Of a DNA stretch of 64,000 nt, positions 55,815 to 64,000 are shown piece by piece. A program made the position numbers and the translations under genes. The notes under the pieces were generated by a model. That model made no database searches, was not told the origin of the DNA, and worked only from the letters and a program-made list of their open reading frames with translations. This DNA is from Meiothermus cerbereus DSM 11376 (GTDB lineage: Bacteria; Deinococcota; Deinococci; Deinococcales; Thermaceae). Within the stretch, counting starts at the first letter, position 1. Each line of letters begins with the position of its first letter. The stretch covers positions 1 through 64,000 of the forward strand of contig NZ_KK211063.1 in assembly GCF_000620065.1 (NCBI RefSeq), given 5' to 3'.

Positions 55815-57020
55815 CTACCAGTGGGGCCAGGCCGGGGCAGGCTCGAGGCCCCTCTCGCGCAGATAATCCTGCAAACCCCGCAGGGCCTCGAGTTTCACCG
55901 GCTTTACCCCGTGGGCCAGAATGCTGTTGTGCCGCTGCTGCAGCAAGCCCTGAAGTTTGCTCGAGTAGTCGCCGTATAGCTGCTGGGCCAGGGTTCCGCT
56001 GTGGCCCAGGCGGGTATCGATTTCGAAAGCCAGCCCCAGGGCTTCCTTGAGGCCAGGGGTCTTGCGGCCCGCCAGGTCTTGTAGCGGCGGGGGGTAGGTA
56101 GAGGCCACCCGCAGCTCGATGCCGGTACGCTCGTACAGGTCTGCTTCGGCGGCCAGCTCCACCGCGCGGTAGAGCCGGGCCAAGGCATCGTCGTAGCGGC
56201 CCCGGGCAGCCCTGCGCTCGGCGTTAGCCAGCAGGTCGGCCAGCAGGGCAAAGGTGGGCTTCCCTTCCCGATCCAAAATTTCACGCAGGCGTGCTTTAGC
56301 TGTCTGTAGCCCCTGCAACACCCGCACCTTAGCACCGTGCCCCCAGGCCTCGGCCACCGTAAGGGCAGGCTCGAGGTGGGTTTCCAGCTTCTGCCAGGCG
56401 GCCTTGTGATGGAATAAGTCCCAATCGAGCATGGCCTCGGCCACACCCTGCAAGTGCTGATAAAACCGCTTTTCCGAAGGGCTGAGGGGCCGGGCCAGCA
56501 GCTCGGACAAGAAGTCCTGCGCGGCGCGGTAGTCGCACTGGTTCCAGGCCCGCCGAAACCCCTCCCACTCGCGCAGGCCATAGCGAAAGGTAGGGTCTTC
56601 CAGCACGCGCAGCCGCTCACTGCCGCTCTTAACCCGCCCCATCTGGTCGCGCTGCTCCCCGCCCACATAGCTAAAGGTTACCCCCTGTCCGGTGAGGGCC
56701 AGTACCATCCCCGCCGACATGGTTTTGGTTCCCCCGGTTATATCAGCCACAATCGTGCGGGCCTCCCACTCCAGCGCCTTTTGCAGGGCCTCGCGCCCTT
56801 TGCGAAACACCTCGCCCAGGTCTTCGGGGTCGTCGAGCAGCAAGGTATGAAAACGCAGCGAGTTCCCATAGCGCCGCACCAGCTCCCCCGCCACCGCCTG
56901 CGTTCCCTGGCTGGCCACAAACACCACCCCCTGCGGGGTATGTTCGGCCAAGGCAAACTCGAGGGGCTCGATGGTCTGCCCCACGCTCAGTATCAAAACA
57001 GTGTTGGCTCCCTCTTGCAC
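55815..57020 (-). CDS. CARF-HEPN CRISPR ancillary nuclease (Cas02710/Csm6-like), copy 1
   Basis: 401 aa. The N-terminal Rossmann CARF domain (8-150) starts VLILSVGQTIEPL and has the loop DITGGTKTMSAGM (93-105) that binds cyclic oligoadenylate. The C-terminal HEPN domain carries R-x6-H in RHNSILAHG (Arg363, His370), the RNase site. Such proteins are activated by second messengers made by Cas10. It lies past the leader-distal end of the CRISPR array, 18 bp from the last repeat. The start is GTG 57020; TTG 56996 is an alternative. Confidence 0.88.
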   Translation of the reverse strand: MQEGANTVLILSVGQTIEPLEFALAEHTPQGVVFVASQGTQAVAGELVRRYGNSLRFHTLLLDDPEDLGEVFRKGREALQKALEWEARTIVADITGGTKTMSAGMVLALTGQGVTFSYVGGEQRDQMGRVKSGSERLRVLEDPTFRYGLREWEGFRRAWNQCDYRAAQDFLSELLARPLSPSEKRFYQHLQGVAEAMLDWDLFHHKAAWQKLETHLEPALTVAEAWGHGAKVRVLQGLQTAKARLREILDREGKPTFALLADLLANAERRAARGRYDDALARLYRAVELAAEADLYERTGIELRVASTYPPPLQDLAGRKTPGLKEALGLAFEIDTRLGHSGTLAQQLYGDYSSKLQGLLQQRHNSILAHGVKPVKLEALRGLQDYLRERGLEPAPAWPHW

Positions 57021-57037
57021 ACCACCAATCTACCAAA

Positions 57038-57519
57038 CCCGCAATCCCCTCGCGGGGCTATGCGTTTGAGTAACGTCTTCTCCACTGTGGTGAGCCCAAA
57101 AAACTTTGAGTTGCAATCCCCTTACGGGGCTTTTTGTTTGCGACCCATGAGTTCTGATCACTGTGCGATCAAGCCAAATCCCATTGTTGCAATCCCCTTA
57201 CGGGGCTTTTTGTTTGCGACTTACTTGGCCTGGCGGGCCCTCAACCGCCGCTAGGAGTCACAGTTGCAATCCCCTTACGGGGCTTTTTGTTTGCGACTCA
57301 GGAATGAGCAGGATGTCTACATATTCACCCGAACAGAGTTGCAATCCCCTTACGGGGCTTTTTGTTTGCGACGAGACGCTGATGAAAGCGCTACTGAATA
57401 GAGAGCAGCTAGTTGCAATCCCCTTACGGGGCTTTTTGTTTGCGACCGTATATATATCTACTTGCAGTATAGTTCCTGTTACTTGTTGCAATCCCCTTAC
57501 GGGGCTTTTTGTTTGCGAC
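57038..57519 (-). CRISPR. CRISPR array, 7 repeats and 6 spacers
   Basis: Six identical 35-bp repeats start at 57110, 57186, 57263, 57338, 57412 and 57485; a degenerate seventh is at 57038-57072. Spacers are 37, 41, 42, 40, 39 and 38 bp. The repeat has a CCCC-TTA-CGGGG type hairpin. The degenerate repeat marks the far end, so the leader is on the right and transcription is on the minus strand; crRNA tags would be ATTGCAAC, a typical 8-nt handle. Confidence 0.97.
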
Positions 57520-57898
57520 AGCATACCCCGTTAATCGCCGTCCTGTAAAGGGCTCTTAGCGGGGGTATTTATGAGAAAACCGAGTTATCCACAGGCAGCC
57601 TGTGGATAAGTGGGTAAAAAGTGGCGTTTTTTGCGATGGATGCTTACAAACCCACACTTTTAGATTTTTTGTGCGGTGGGTTTGCGATTTACATCGCACA
57701 TCTAGGCTTTCAAGAACCGCTGTCGAAATGGCCGACATAGGCATTATAGCATTTTGCGCAAAACATAATGGGTTATTTTTGGAAATTGCTTCCATGCTGT
57801 TCTGGTGGGTGCTGGTGTGGTGTTTTTTGGGCAAGGGGGTACGGTTGCGATAGCATTTTTGGGGGGTTTTGGGCATGTAACGGCAGCATTAACGCGGG
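57520..57898 (-). promoter_or_regulatory. CRISPR leader with DnaA-box palindrome
   Basis: AT-rich 380 bp between cas2 and the first repeat, with no credible gene. At 57585-57609 TTATCCACAGGC and its exact complement flank a single central A; each arm contains the consensus DnaA box TTATCCACA. The site is about 65 bp upstream of the first repeat. Confidence 0.75.
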
Positions 57899-58174
57899 CT
57901 AGAGAATAAGGTAGCCGGGGTCTTCGGTGATTCGGCCTACGCCCAACACCTCTACCGTACCCCCAATGGGGTAGATACGAACGCTGTCCTGAGAAAGCTC
58001 CAGCTTTTTTTGCAGCAGCTTTTTTAGCTGGGCAAGCTGGGCAGGGTTAAGCCAGCACTCAAACACCGAAAGCTGCACCCGCTCGCCAAAACTCTTGAGG
58101 GTGTTGGCTACCTTTACCCGGCGGCCATCGTCGGGGATGTCGTAGGCAACGGTGAAAAAGCGTGTGTCGGGCAT
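57899..58174 (-). CDS. cas2: CRISPR-associated endonuclease Cas2
   Basis: 91 aa, the normal size. The ferredoxin-like fold starts RFFTVAYDIPDDGRRVKV with the conserved Asp12; VQLSVFECWL and VRIYPIGG follow. Forms the spacer integration complex with Cas1. GGAGA precedes the ATG, one base after the cas1 stop. Confidence 0.95.
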   Translation of the reverse strand: MPDTRFFTVAYDIPDDGRRVKVANTLKSFGERVQLSVFECWLNPAQLAQLKKLLQKKLELSQDSVRIYPIGGTVEVLGVGRITEDPGYLIL

Positions 58175-58175
58175 C

Positions 58176-59147
58176 TTATCTCCACAGATAGAAGGGCGTG
58201 TAGGTATCGCGGCCCAGGATGGCCGCCTTGAGCCGTGCGGCCTGGGTTTCGATGAGCTCCTGGTAGGTCTTGCGAAAGCCCCTGGGGTGCTGGGCCTCCT
58301 GGGCAAAGCGGGTTTCCAGCAGACGCAGCAGGGTTTTGCGGCCCGCCTCGTTGAGGTAGACCCCCCCATTGCGGGCCTCGCTGTGCTTGTCCGGTACAAG
58401 CTCTGAGCGCAAAAAAGCTCCCAGAACCACGGTGTCCACCACCGGAACCCTGAACTCCTCCATCAGGTCGAAGGCCAGGGCAGCGGCGCGGCGTCCCTCG
58501 GCGTGCAAAAGGCCCAGCTCGGGGTGCAAACCCGCCAGGTGCAAGGCCAGCAGGGCGCGACCCAAAAGCACCATGTAGCCATACGAGAGGGCAGCGTTTA
58601 CGGCATCGGTGGGTGGGCGGCGGTTGCGCCCCAAAAAGCCGTAGGGCGCAAGAACCGTTTGCAGCGCAGCGAAATAGGCCCTTGCGGCGTTACCCTCGAG
58701 GCCACGCAGAGCCTCGAGGTGGGGGGCATGGGGCAGGGCTTCTAGCGCTGTCTGCAACTCCTGGACGTGTGGCTGAATCGGTGCCTGCCGGGCCAGGCGC
58801 TCGAGCAGCGCAAGCCCCGAGCGCAGCTTGCCCTCCACAAACCCCAGGGCCAGGGCAAGGGCGTTGTGCTGGGCGTGCATCTGTGCCCGCAGCACCTCCG
58901 GGGCCAGGCCCTGCAGCGCCGTGGCCTGTCCGTAGAGCTGGCCTTCCAGGCTGACGTACAGCACCGGCACCCCCTGGCGCAGCAAAAAAGCCAGGGCCGG
59001 GGTGGTGAGGCGCACGTTGCCCCAGACCACCACCCCCCGCACCTTGCGGGCCGGAAGCTGGGCCAGGGTTTGCTCGTCCAGCTCAACCAACAGCCGGCCC
59101 TGGCGCAGGCGCAGGGTGGAGGACTGCTCGGTGAGGTGGAGGGTCAT
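58176..59147 (-). CDS. cas1: CRISPR-associated endonuclease Cas1
   Basis: 323 aa. Metal ligands are visible at Glu151 (RGLEGNAARAYF), His215 (LGLLHAEG) and Asp227 (AFDLMEEFR). Integrates new spacers. Its ATG overlaps the upstream CARF gene stop by four bases. Confidence 0.96.
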   Translation of the reverse strand: MTLHLTEQSSTLRLRQGRLLVELDEQTLAQLPARKVRGVVVWGNVRLTTPALAFLLRQGVPVLYVSLEGQLYGQATALQGLAPEVLRAQMHAQHNALALALGFVEGKLRSGLALLERLARQAPIQPHVQELQTALEALPHAPHLEALRGLEGNAARAYFAALQTVLAPYGFLGRNRRPPTDAVNAALSYGYMVLLGRALLALHLAGLHPELGLLHAEGRRAAALAFDLMEEFRVPVVDTVVLGAFLRSELVPDKHSEARNGGVYLNEAGRKTLLRLLETRFAQEAQHPRGFRKTYQELIETQAARLKAAILGRDTYTPFYLWR

Positions 59148-60610
59148 GCCAGGGGGATGGGTTCAAACTTGACCTCTGGCAAGTCTCCACCTTGAACAAG
59201 AGCCATCAAAACTTCAGACAGGTTTTTGGCATTGGCCTCTGTAGGAAGCACAAAGCCATGCGCAAAAACCGAGATGTCACGGGCGCTGGCTAACCCAAGA
59301 ACCTTATTCGCGCTGACAGCTAAAGCCGGTTCATCATCTAGGGCACGGAGCAAAAAGAAAGCAGTGGTAAAGTCTATGGCGCTTTTTTGTTCTAGCTCAT
59401 CATCTGGTTTTGCCCTTGCAGCCCTACGCTCACCTTGGTACTTTTCGATAAGATCCTCGATAGTGATATGGGCCGCAGCGCACAATCCCCGAAAGTTTGG
59501 ATTTGCCGTATCGAAGCCCCTAAGTGCAAGGCGGTGTTGTAAGAACAGCTCGAGGGCGCGGTAGCGCAGCAACACAGCTTCGGCAATTCGGCCCATTTTT
59601 AGTCGCCTTTCGGCCATAAAGCCGAGAGCCGCCAACACACAAGCTACTTTTTGAGGCTCTTCCAAAGGAGCTATGCTCTCGCCTTTGGAAGAAAGCGCAT
59701 CGGTAAGCTGAACAACGGCCTCGAGGGCTTCTTTTTGGCGCTCGATAGCAGCTATGTATTTGGTAAGGAAACTCTGTCTATGTATCGGTTTTTGTAGCAG
59801 CTCAAGCAGCTCTTTGAGCCTGTCCTTGGCCTGCCCGAACTTTGCAGCATCCAAAGATTCATAAGCCTCGGATAACACCGCCTCGAGGCTATGTGCCCGT
59901 CCTTCACGATCCTTTGCTTGTTCAAAAAGCTGTTTCGCAAGTGAAAAATCACCCCGTGCATAGGCGTCTTTGGCGCGGTGGTAAATCCAATCTGGTATTA
60001 TCTCGCGGGGGTTCTCGAGACGCTTCAAAAATTCTGTTCCCGCCACGGGGCGGCGCAGCTCATCATCGTATTCTTCATTATCTACATAGTAGACATGCGC
60101 CGTGCGCCCCTCCTCAGCAAGCGAAAAAGCAAACATCGCCAGCCCAGCCACCATCGCCTTGGTGCCTCCTGTTGGGTCGAAGGCAATGGCTGCATCTGGA
60201 GGAAGTTCATCTACCTTTTGCCGCACCTGCTTATAGATGTCCTCTGGGTCACTGCGGCCAACTAGGAGGGTCTTGATTCGCTCAACTCCCCACCCCAATT
60301 CTTTCTCAATCTGCCCACAAAGCCTTTCGGTGTCTTTGGTATGCAGCAGATACACCTTTTCTGCATCTAGTGCCCGAGTAGAGAGAACAACTGGCTCTAT
60401 CGTTGTCCCAACTGTGTGAAAGGAGGCCACATACTGTCGCTGTCCCCGATCGGTAAAACCTTCTTTTGTAAGGGGCCAAATTTGTGTATCGTACAAATCT
60501 TTTGCTGTTGGGGTCTTAGGGGAAGACTCCCCTCGATTTGCCCTCTCTTGCCTTATGAGGGTTTTATACTGCACCCACAATTCCCGTAAGCGCTCCTTAT
60601 TCTGGTTCAT
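59144..60610 (-). CDS. CARF-HEPN CRISPR ancillary nuclease (Cas02710/Csm6-like), copy 2
   Basis: 488 aa. A 55-residue charged N-terminal extension, then a CARF domain (YVASFHTVGTTIEPVVL; loop AFDPTGGTKAMVAG at about 143-156), a helical middle and a HEPN domain with R-x6-H in ARDISVFAHGF (Arg444, His451). AAAGGAGG precedes ATG 60610; the longer frame upstream is antisense-like and not used. Overlaps cas6 by 14 bases. Only distantly similar to copy 1. Confidence 0.9.
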   Translation of the reverse strand: MNQNKERLRELWVQYKTLIRQERANRGESSPKTPTAKDLYDTQIWPLTKEGFTDRGQRQYVASFHTVGTTIEPVVLSTRALDAEKVYLLHTKDTERLCGQIEKELGWGVERIKTLLVGRSDPEDIYKQVRQKVDELPPDAAIAFDPTGGTKAMVAGLAMFAFSLAEEGRTAHVYYVDNEEYDDELRRPVAGTEFLKRLENPREIIPDWIYHRAKDAYARGDFSLAKQLFEQAKDREGRAHSLEAVLSEAYESLDAAKFGQAKDRLKELLELLQKPIHRQSFLTKYIAAIERQKEALEAVVQLTDALSSKGESIAPLEEPQKVACVLAALGFMAERRLKMGRIAEAVLLRYRALELFLQHRLALRGFDTANPNFRGLCAAAHITIEDLIEKYQGERRAARAKPDDELEQKSAIDFTTAFFLLRALDDEPALAVSANKVLGLASARDISVFAHGFVLPTEANAKNLSEVLMALVQGGDLPEVKFEPIPLA

Positions 60611-61352
60611 CAAGCCTCCTTTCTTGCTGCAAAGGGTCAAACATCCGCACCCGCCCAAACCCCAAGGACGTCTTGGCCCCCACCCCGGCAAAAAAAGCAA
60701 ACCGCCCCAGGGCCTGGAGCCACTGGGCCTCGGTGGGGCTGGCCTTGGGCAGGTAGTAGACCACCCGGCCCACAAAGCCCACCCCCCGCTCGTCGTCGTT
60801 GGGGGCGATGTGGTGGGTGCGGCCCTGGAACTGGCCCACCAAGAGGCGCTCCCAGGCTTCCTGCACCTCGGGGGGCACCTTGACCGGGGCAAAGGCGTTC
60901 CAGCGCTGGGTGAGCGAGTCGAAGACCAGCCGCGGCTCGGGCAGGGGGTAGCTGTGCCCTTTGCGGCGGAAGAAGGTGGGGCTGGCAAACTGGAGGCCCA
61001 GGCTGGGGCTGGCCTGTCCCTGGAAAAGCCGGGGGTAGGTGCTGAGCCCGGCCCAGGGGTGCTCCTCCTGCAAGACCGTCTTTACCCGGAAGGGCTGCTT
61101 GAGCTTTACCTGCTGGCCCATCAGCCCGAACAGGTGGGGCGAGAGCCGGGCATAGAGGCTTTCCTCCAAAAAGCCAATCCGCACCCACCACTGCCCCTCG
61201 GCCCCCCCCAGCCCCAGGCTGAAGGGGTTGGACTGAGCAGCGTGCAGCTCGGGGTCTATCTCCTTGAGCAGGCCATATACCAGGCCGCGCCAGCCGTCGG
61301 GGTCGGGGCGGGCGGGGCCTTCCAGAGTGAGAACCAGGGCTGCCAGAATCAT
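60597..61352 (-). CDS. cas6: CRISPR RNA endoribonuclease Cas6
   Basis: 251 aa. The C-terminal Gly-rich loop FFAGVGAKTSLGFGRVRMF is the Cas6 signature; a FVGRVVYYLPK strand precedes it. Cuts the array transcript within repeats. The ATG at 61352 has no ribosome site and overlaps a TGGTATGAT extended -10, so the real start or promoter use is uncertain. 91 bp follow csm5. Confidence 0.88.
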   Translation of the reverse strand: MILAALVLTLEGPARPDPDGWRGLVYGLLKEIDPELHAAQSNPFSLGLGGAEGQWWVRIGFLEESLYARLSPHLFGLMGQQVKLKQPFRVKTVLQEEHPWAGLSTYPRLFQGQASPSLGLQFASPTFFRRKGHSYPLPEPRLVFDSLTQRWNAFAPVKVPPEVQEAWERLLVGQFQGRTHHIAPNDDERGVGFVGRVVYYLPKASPTEAQWLQALGRFAFFAGVGAKTSLGFGRVRMFDPLQQERRLDEPE

Positions 61353-61443
61353 ACCAGATCGGTTTGGGCGAAGTCGTCGCCTACTCGAGGTTTTTTTACG
61401 GTAAGGGCCATGGGTTCAGTATGGCTTGCAAAAAAGCAGGGTT

Positions 61444-62574
61444 TCAGTACGGCTCGAGCCGTGCGATGGCCCAGCCCATCGGGTATCCATCCTTGGGCTC
61501 TTTGGCTCCTGCGGTTTTGCGTGTTCTAGGCTCATGCCCTTCTTCGCTGTCCAGAAGCAGGGCCAGGCGAATTGACATACGCCCAGAACCAAAACCCACC
61601 CGCAGGGGGAAGGCTTTAGGGTCGGCGTTCAAGCGCTGGTCTAGCTCTTTGTAGAGGCTCAAAGCTTGCTTAAGGTCGTGATTTTTAGCAAACTCTTCTT
61701 CCCTCGCGGCCACTTCCTGGTAATACTCCCTGCAAGCTGCCGCCAAATCCTGAGCCGCGATAGCGTGGGCAACGGTATCCGCATGGCGCTGCTGGGCCAG
61801 CCCGGTGTGAAAGCGTATCGCCGCTACCAGTTTTGTACTTCTACGGAAGGTTTCGGCCAGCAAGACCGTATTGTCCATGGTGCCCCTGGGGTGAAAAACC
61901 CCAATGCGGTTGAGCAAAAGGTTGTCGCTGGGTTCGCTGTCACTAACGCGCACCTGACGGAAAGGGTCGCGGTGGAAGTTGGGGCTGCGGTCAGTGGCGT
62001 AGTCGAGCGCCAGAGCCTCAAAACCCTGTGCCTTAGGCGCTCTGATTTCCTTGGGCGGCCTAATAAAGGGCCACTCGTCTTGAGGAACTTTTTCCCCCCA
62101 CTGCCAGCGGCCTTTGTACTCGACATCCCGCCCTTCCCGCAAAATCCGCTTGAACAACCAGGCCGTGCGCAAAGCCCCTTTTATCGAAGACCCCGGCAGG
62201 TAGGCCCCCAGCGGGCTGCGGGGCAACGGGCGGAACTCGAGGCCCGCCGCATCGGTGGCTTCCTGGATGGTCTGGATAAAGGGTGCACTGACCGCTACCC
62301 GCCGCATCACCGCAGGAGCCGGGTCTATCAATCCGCTGCTCCAAAGCGACTGCAGGCTTTCCTGGGCCCGCTTGGGGCCCTGAGCAACGGCCTCGAGGTA
62401 GTCCCTTTGCTGGATTTCGCTCAGAAGCTCCAAGAGCCGTCCTGCATCCAGTATCAGGGCTTCCTTTTTGGCCCTATCCACCAGGTAACTGTAGGCCGGA
62501 AAGGCCTCGCCCGTACCCACGTGAACGGGGCCTATGGTTTCTATCTCCAGGCGGTAACTTTGCAAAAAGCTCAT
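61444..62574 (-). CDS. csm5: Type III-A CRISPR RAMP protein Csm5
   Basis: 376 aa. The RAMP fold starts SYRLEIETIGPVHVGTGEAF; the Gly-rich segment YLPGSSIKGALRTAWLF and the C-terminal GFGSGRMS loop are Csm5 features. It caps the 3' end of the crRNA complex. ATG overlaps csm4 by four bases. Confidence 0.93.
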   Translation of the reverse strand: MSFLQSYRLEIETIGPVHVGTGEAFPAYSYLVDRAKKEALILDAGRLLELLSEIQQRDYLEAVAQGPKRAQESLQSLWSSGLIDPAPAVMRRVAVSAPFIQTIQEATDAAGLEFRPLPRSPLGAYLPGSSIKGALRTAWLFKRILREGRDVEYKGRWQWGEKVPQDEWPFIRPPKEIRAPKAQGFEALALDYATDRSPNFHRDPFRQVRVSDSEPSDNLLLNRIGVFHPRGTMDNTVLLAETFRRSTKLVAAIRFHTGLAQQRHADTVAHAIAAQDLAAACREYYQEVAAREEEFAKNHDLKQALSLYKELDQRLNADPKAFPLRVGFGSGRMSIRLALLLDSEEGHEPRTRKTAGAKEPKDGYPMGWAIARLEPY

Positions 62575-63482
62575 ACCCCCACCCCCTGCAAAGTTTGCAC
62601 CCGCACCCCAAGGGGAAAGGCGTACAGGTACTCCCAAATCTTCACGCCGTCCTCTGGGGCAGGCTCGGGCGTTACGTCCAGCAGGCCCGCGGTTGGTTTT
62701 TCCCGGAAGACGCTGCCTTCCTTGGCCCGCAGATACGGGCGCTTGAAGGGGGTTTCGGCCTGGGCGTAATGCCCCCCCAAACGGCCCCAGTAGGTCTCCA
62801 GGGCCCAGAAGCCCTCGCCGCTGGGCAGGGTTGGGGCCAGGGTAAGGTAGTGGGTGGGGTTCTCGGCTTCGGGGAGCTCGAGCTCCTCTGTACCCACCAG
62901 CTCGAAGCGCCCCAGCCCTACGCTGGCCTTGCCACCATACCCAAACCTGCCAATGTCGCGCAGGGCCTGCTCGAGGTAGTCCACTTGGTGGCGAAGCTGC
63001 ACATACACCGTCCAGGTCTGGCTATTTTCCTTGTTGTTGAGCCAGTAAACCCGGTCGGTAAAGAGGATGCTCTCCTGGGCAGTGCCGGTCAGGCGGTTGA
63101 TGCCCACGCGGGTCTGGCTTGCCAGGGAGGCTTTGGGGGCCTTTTGGTCTTTGAGTTCTGGTGCGTCCAGCAAGGCTTGCTCGCCCTCCCGGATCACCCG
63201 CGCAAAGGTCTTTAGGCTCAGGTAGCGAAGGCCCTTGAGGGCTTTGCGCCGGGCGGTATCCTCTACCAGCACCTGGGGAAGCAGCGGGCGCGGCAGGTAG
63301 CCAGTGGGAAAGGCCGAGGAAAGCAGAAAGGGGGGGTCTTGCTGAAAGGCCTCGAGCCACCCTCGCAAAGCGTCCTCTCCCTGGCCGTAGCGCACCCACC
63401 AGGCCAGGTGGCCCCAGAGGGTAGGGGCGCTCGGCGGGGCGCTAATGCTACCCAGCGCCAGATGAAAAGCCTTGGCTTTCAT
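62571..63482 (-). CDS. csm4: Type III-A CRISPR RAMP protein Csm4
   Basis: 303 aa. RAMP with APTLWGHLAWWVR near the start, RVGINRLTGTAQE and the Gly-rich loop GRFGYGGKASVGLGRFEL. Binds the crRNA 5' handle beside Cas10. Overlaps csm3 by four bases (ATGA). Confidence 0.93.
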   Translation of the reverse strand: MKAKAFHLALGSISAPPSAPTLWGHLAWWVRYGQGEDALRGWLEAFQQDPPFLLSSAFPTGYLPRPLLPQVLVEDTARRKALKGLRYLSLKTFARVIREGEQALLDAPELKDQKAPKASLASQTRVGINRLTGTAQESILFTDRVYWLNNKENSQTWTVYVQLRHQVDYLEQALRDIGRFGYGGKASVGLGRFELVGTEELELPEAENPTHYLTLAPTLPSGEGFWALETYWGRLGGHYAQAETPFKRPYLRAKEGSVFREKPTAGLLDVTPEPAPEDGVKIWEYLYAFPLGVRVQTLQGVGV

Positions 63483-64000
63483 TTGTCCTCAACCCGATAG
63501 TCTAGCTCCACCTGCCCATAACCCCGGCTGATATAGCCTCCCAAGCCATCGAGCTCTAGCAGCTCCAGGGCCTTCTCCACATGCTTGAAGTTCTCGCGGT
63601 CGGTCTGGCCGCCGTCGCCTGTGTCCATCACCCGGTAGACCATCTCGAAGGCGAACTCAGCCCCAGCAGGCACGCGCTCGGCGGTACGGGGGATGGCGTT
63701 GCCGCCGATGCGGGGGATGAAGACCTCCTGCTTAACCTCGGTCAGGTAGCCACCCCGCGCGGTCATGGCCTCGAGCCTTTTTTTAGACTCTTCGGTCAGA
63801 TAAGCATCGCGCACCAAAAGCCGGGTGGGGCCGCGCTGCTGGGCCAACTCCTTGCTGCGGCTGTCGTTACCTGGAGCTACCCCAAAAATGCGCCCAATGG
63901 GGCCTTCCTCGTCCTCGTAAACATGTTGGGACTTAGACTCGGAGATGTACTTCCCCCCAAAATGCCACTCGAGCAAATACCGCATCTTGCCCTTGAGGGA
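63479..64000 (-). CDS. csm3: Type III-A CRISPR RAMP protein Csm3 (5' end outside window)
   Basis: The last 174 codons are visible; the frame is open to the edge. SLKGKMRYLLEWHF at the edge is the Csm3 SSLKGKMR motif, and GPIGRIFG, RLLVRDAYL and YISRGYGQVEL follow. Csm3 forms the backbone and cuts target RNA with an N-terminal Asp that lies outside. csm2 and cas10 are expected beyond the edge. Confidence 0.92.
   Translation of the reverse strand, partial: SLKGKMRYLLEWHFGGKYISESKSQHVYEDEEGPIGRIFGVAPGNDSRSKELAQQRGPTRLLVRDAYLTEESKKRLEAMTARGGYLTEVKQEVFIPRIGGNAIPRTAERVPAGAEFAFEMVYRVMDTGDGGQTDRENFKHVEKALELLELDGLGGYISRGYGQVELDYRVEDK

Noticed and set aside
57161-57534. Open frames through the CRISPR array
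   Set aside because: They arise because the repeat plus spacer unit happens to stay open; the repeats explain them.
57556-57876. 106-codon minus-strand open frame in the CRISPR leader
   Set aside because: Low-complexity sequence with no ribosome site, covering the DnaA-box palindrome; better explained as leader DNA.
60611-60988. Upstream extension of the second CARF-HEPN frame
   Set aside because: Overlaps cas6 in another frame; a strong AAAGGAGG and ATG at 60610 mark the true start.
61349-61383. Possible third copy of the family A element at the cas6 start
   Set aside because: Only the first 15-20 bases resemble its left end (ATACCAGAT), and TGGTAT-type words also occur as -10 boxes; no right end.

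Overview
The window looks like a chromosomal segment of a Meiothermus-type bacterium (Deinococcota, Thermaceae). The GC content is high. A 16S rRNA gene stands alone at the left edge with its own promoter. The cytochrome bc operon has the Thermus layout (cyt c, small membrane subunit, Rieske, full-length cyt b), bacillithiol-type genes are present, and several genes have a -10 box only 6-12 bases from the start codon, as in leaderless Thermus/Deinococcus transcripts. Genus is inferred; no database search was run.

Layout. 1-1.7 kb: 16S rRNA (minus). 1.7-13.3 kb: a minus-strand plant-polysaccharide locus. A LacI regulator, a sugar-binding protein and two permeases are followed by GH10 xylanase, GH1 glucosidase, GH43 xylosidase, GH16 glucanase and GH3 glucosidase. 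Secreted GH10, GH16 and GH3 would cut polymers, the ABC importer would take up oligomers, and GH1 and GH43 would finish them inside. Matching operators precede the binding-protein gene and lacI. 13.4-28.8 kb: mixed housekeeping genes: PIG-L deacetylase, a bacilliredoxin fusion, a large secreted nuclease, two DUF2892 proteins beside a SufR-like Fe-S regulator, fabI, an S1 protein, acyl-CoA dehydrogenase, pyrD, patatin, moaA and pyrophosphatase. 28.8-33.0 kb: a TetR-controlled ABC export operon with envelope proteins. 33.1-40.1 kb: single genes, tRNA-Glu, tRNA-Gln and a two-gene operon of unknown function. 40.4-43.7 kb: the fbcCDEF respiratory operon.

43.8-49.2 kb is a disturbed region. It holds a strongly structured RNA-like leader before an amine oxidase gene that carries an in-frame stop, a DUF433/DUF5615 toxin-antitoxin pair, a short transposon-like repeat that cuts off a cysteine-rich gene, a 145-bp duplicate of the amine oxidase 3' end, and two uncharacterised envelope genes. 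Two families of short inverted-repeat elements (about 160 bp and about 90 bp) are shared between this region, the fabI downstream region and 39.2 kb.

49.2-55.8 kb: a cobalamin salvage operon (btuF-btuC-btuD-unknown-cobC-cobU-cobT-DUF5522-cobS) behind a cobalamin riboswitch and an intrinsic terminator. 55.8-64.0 kb: a type III-A CRISPR-Cas locus read on the minus strand (csm3-csm4-csm5-cas6-CARF/HEPN-cas1-cas2-leader-array-second CARF/HEPN). It runs off the right edge, where csm2 and cas10 would be expected.
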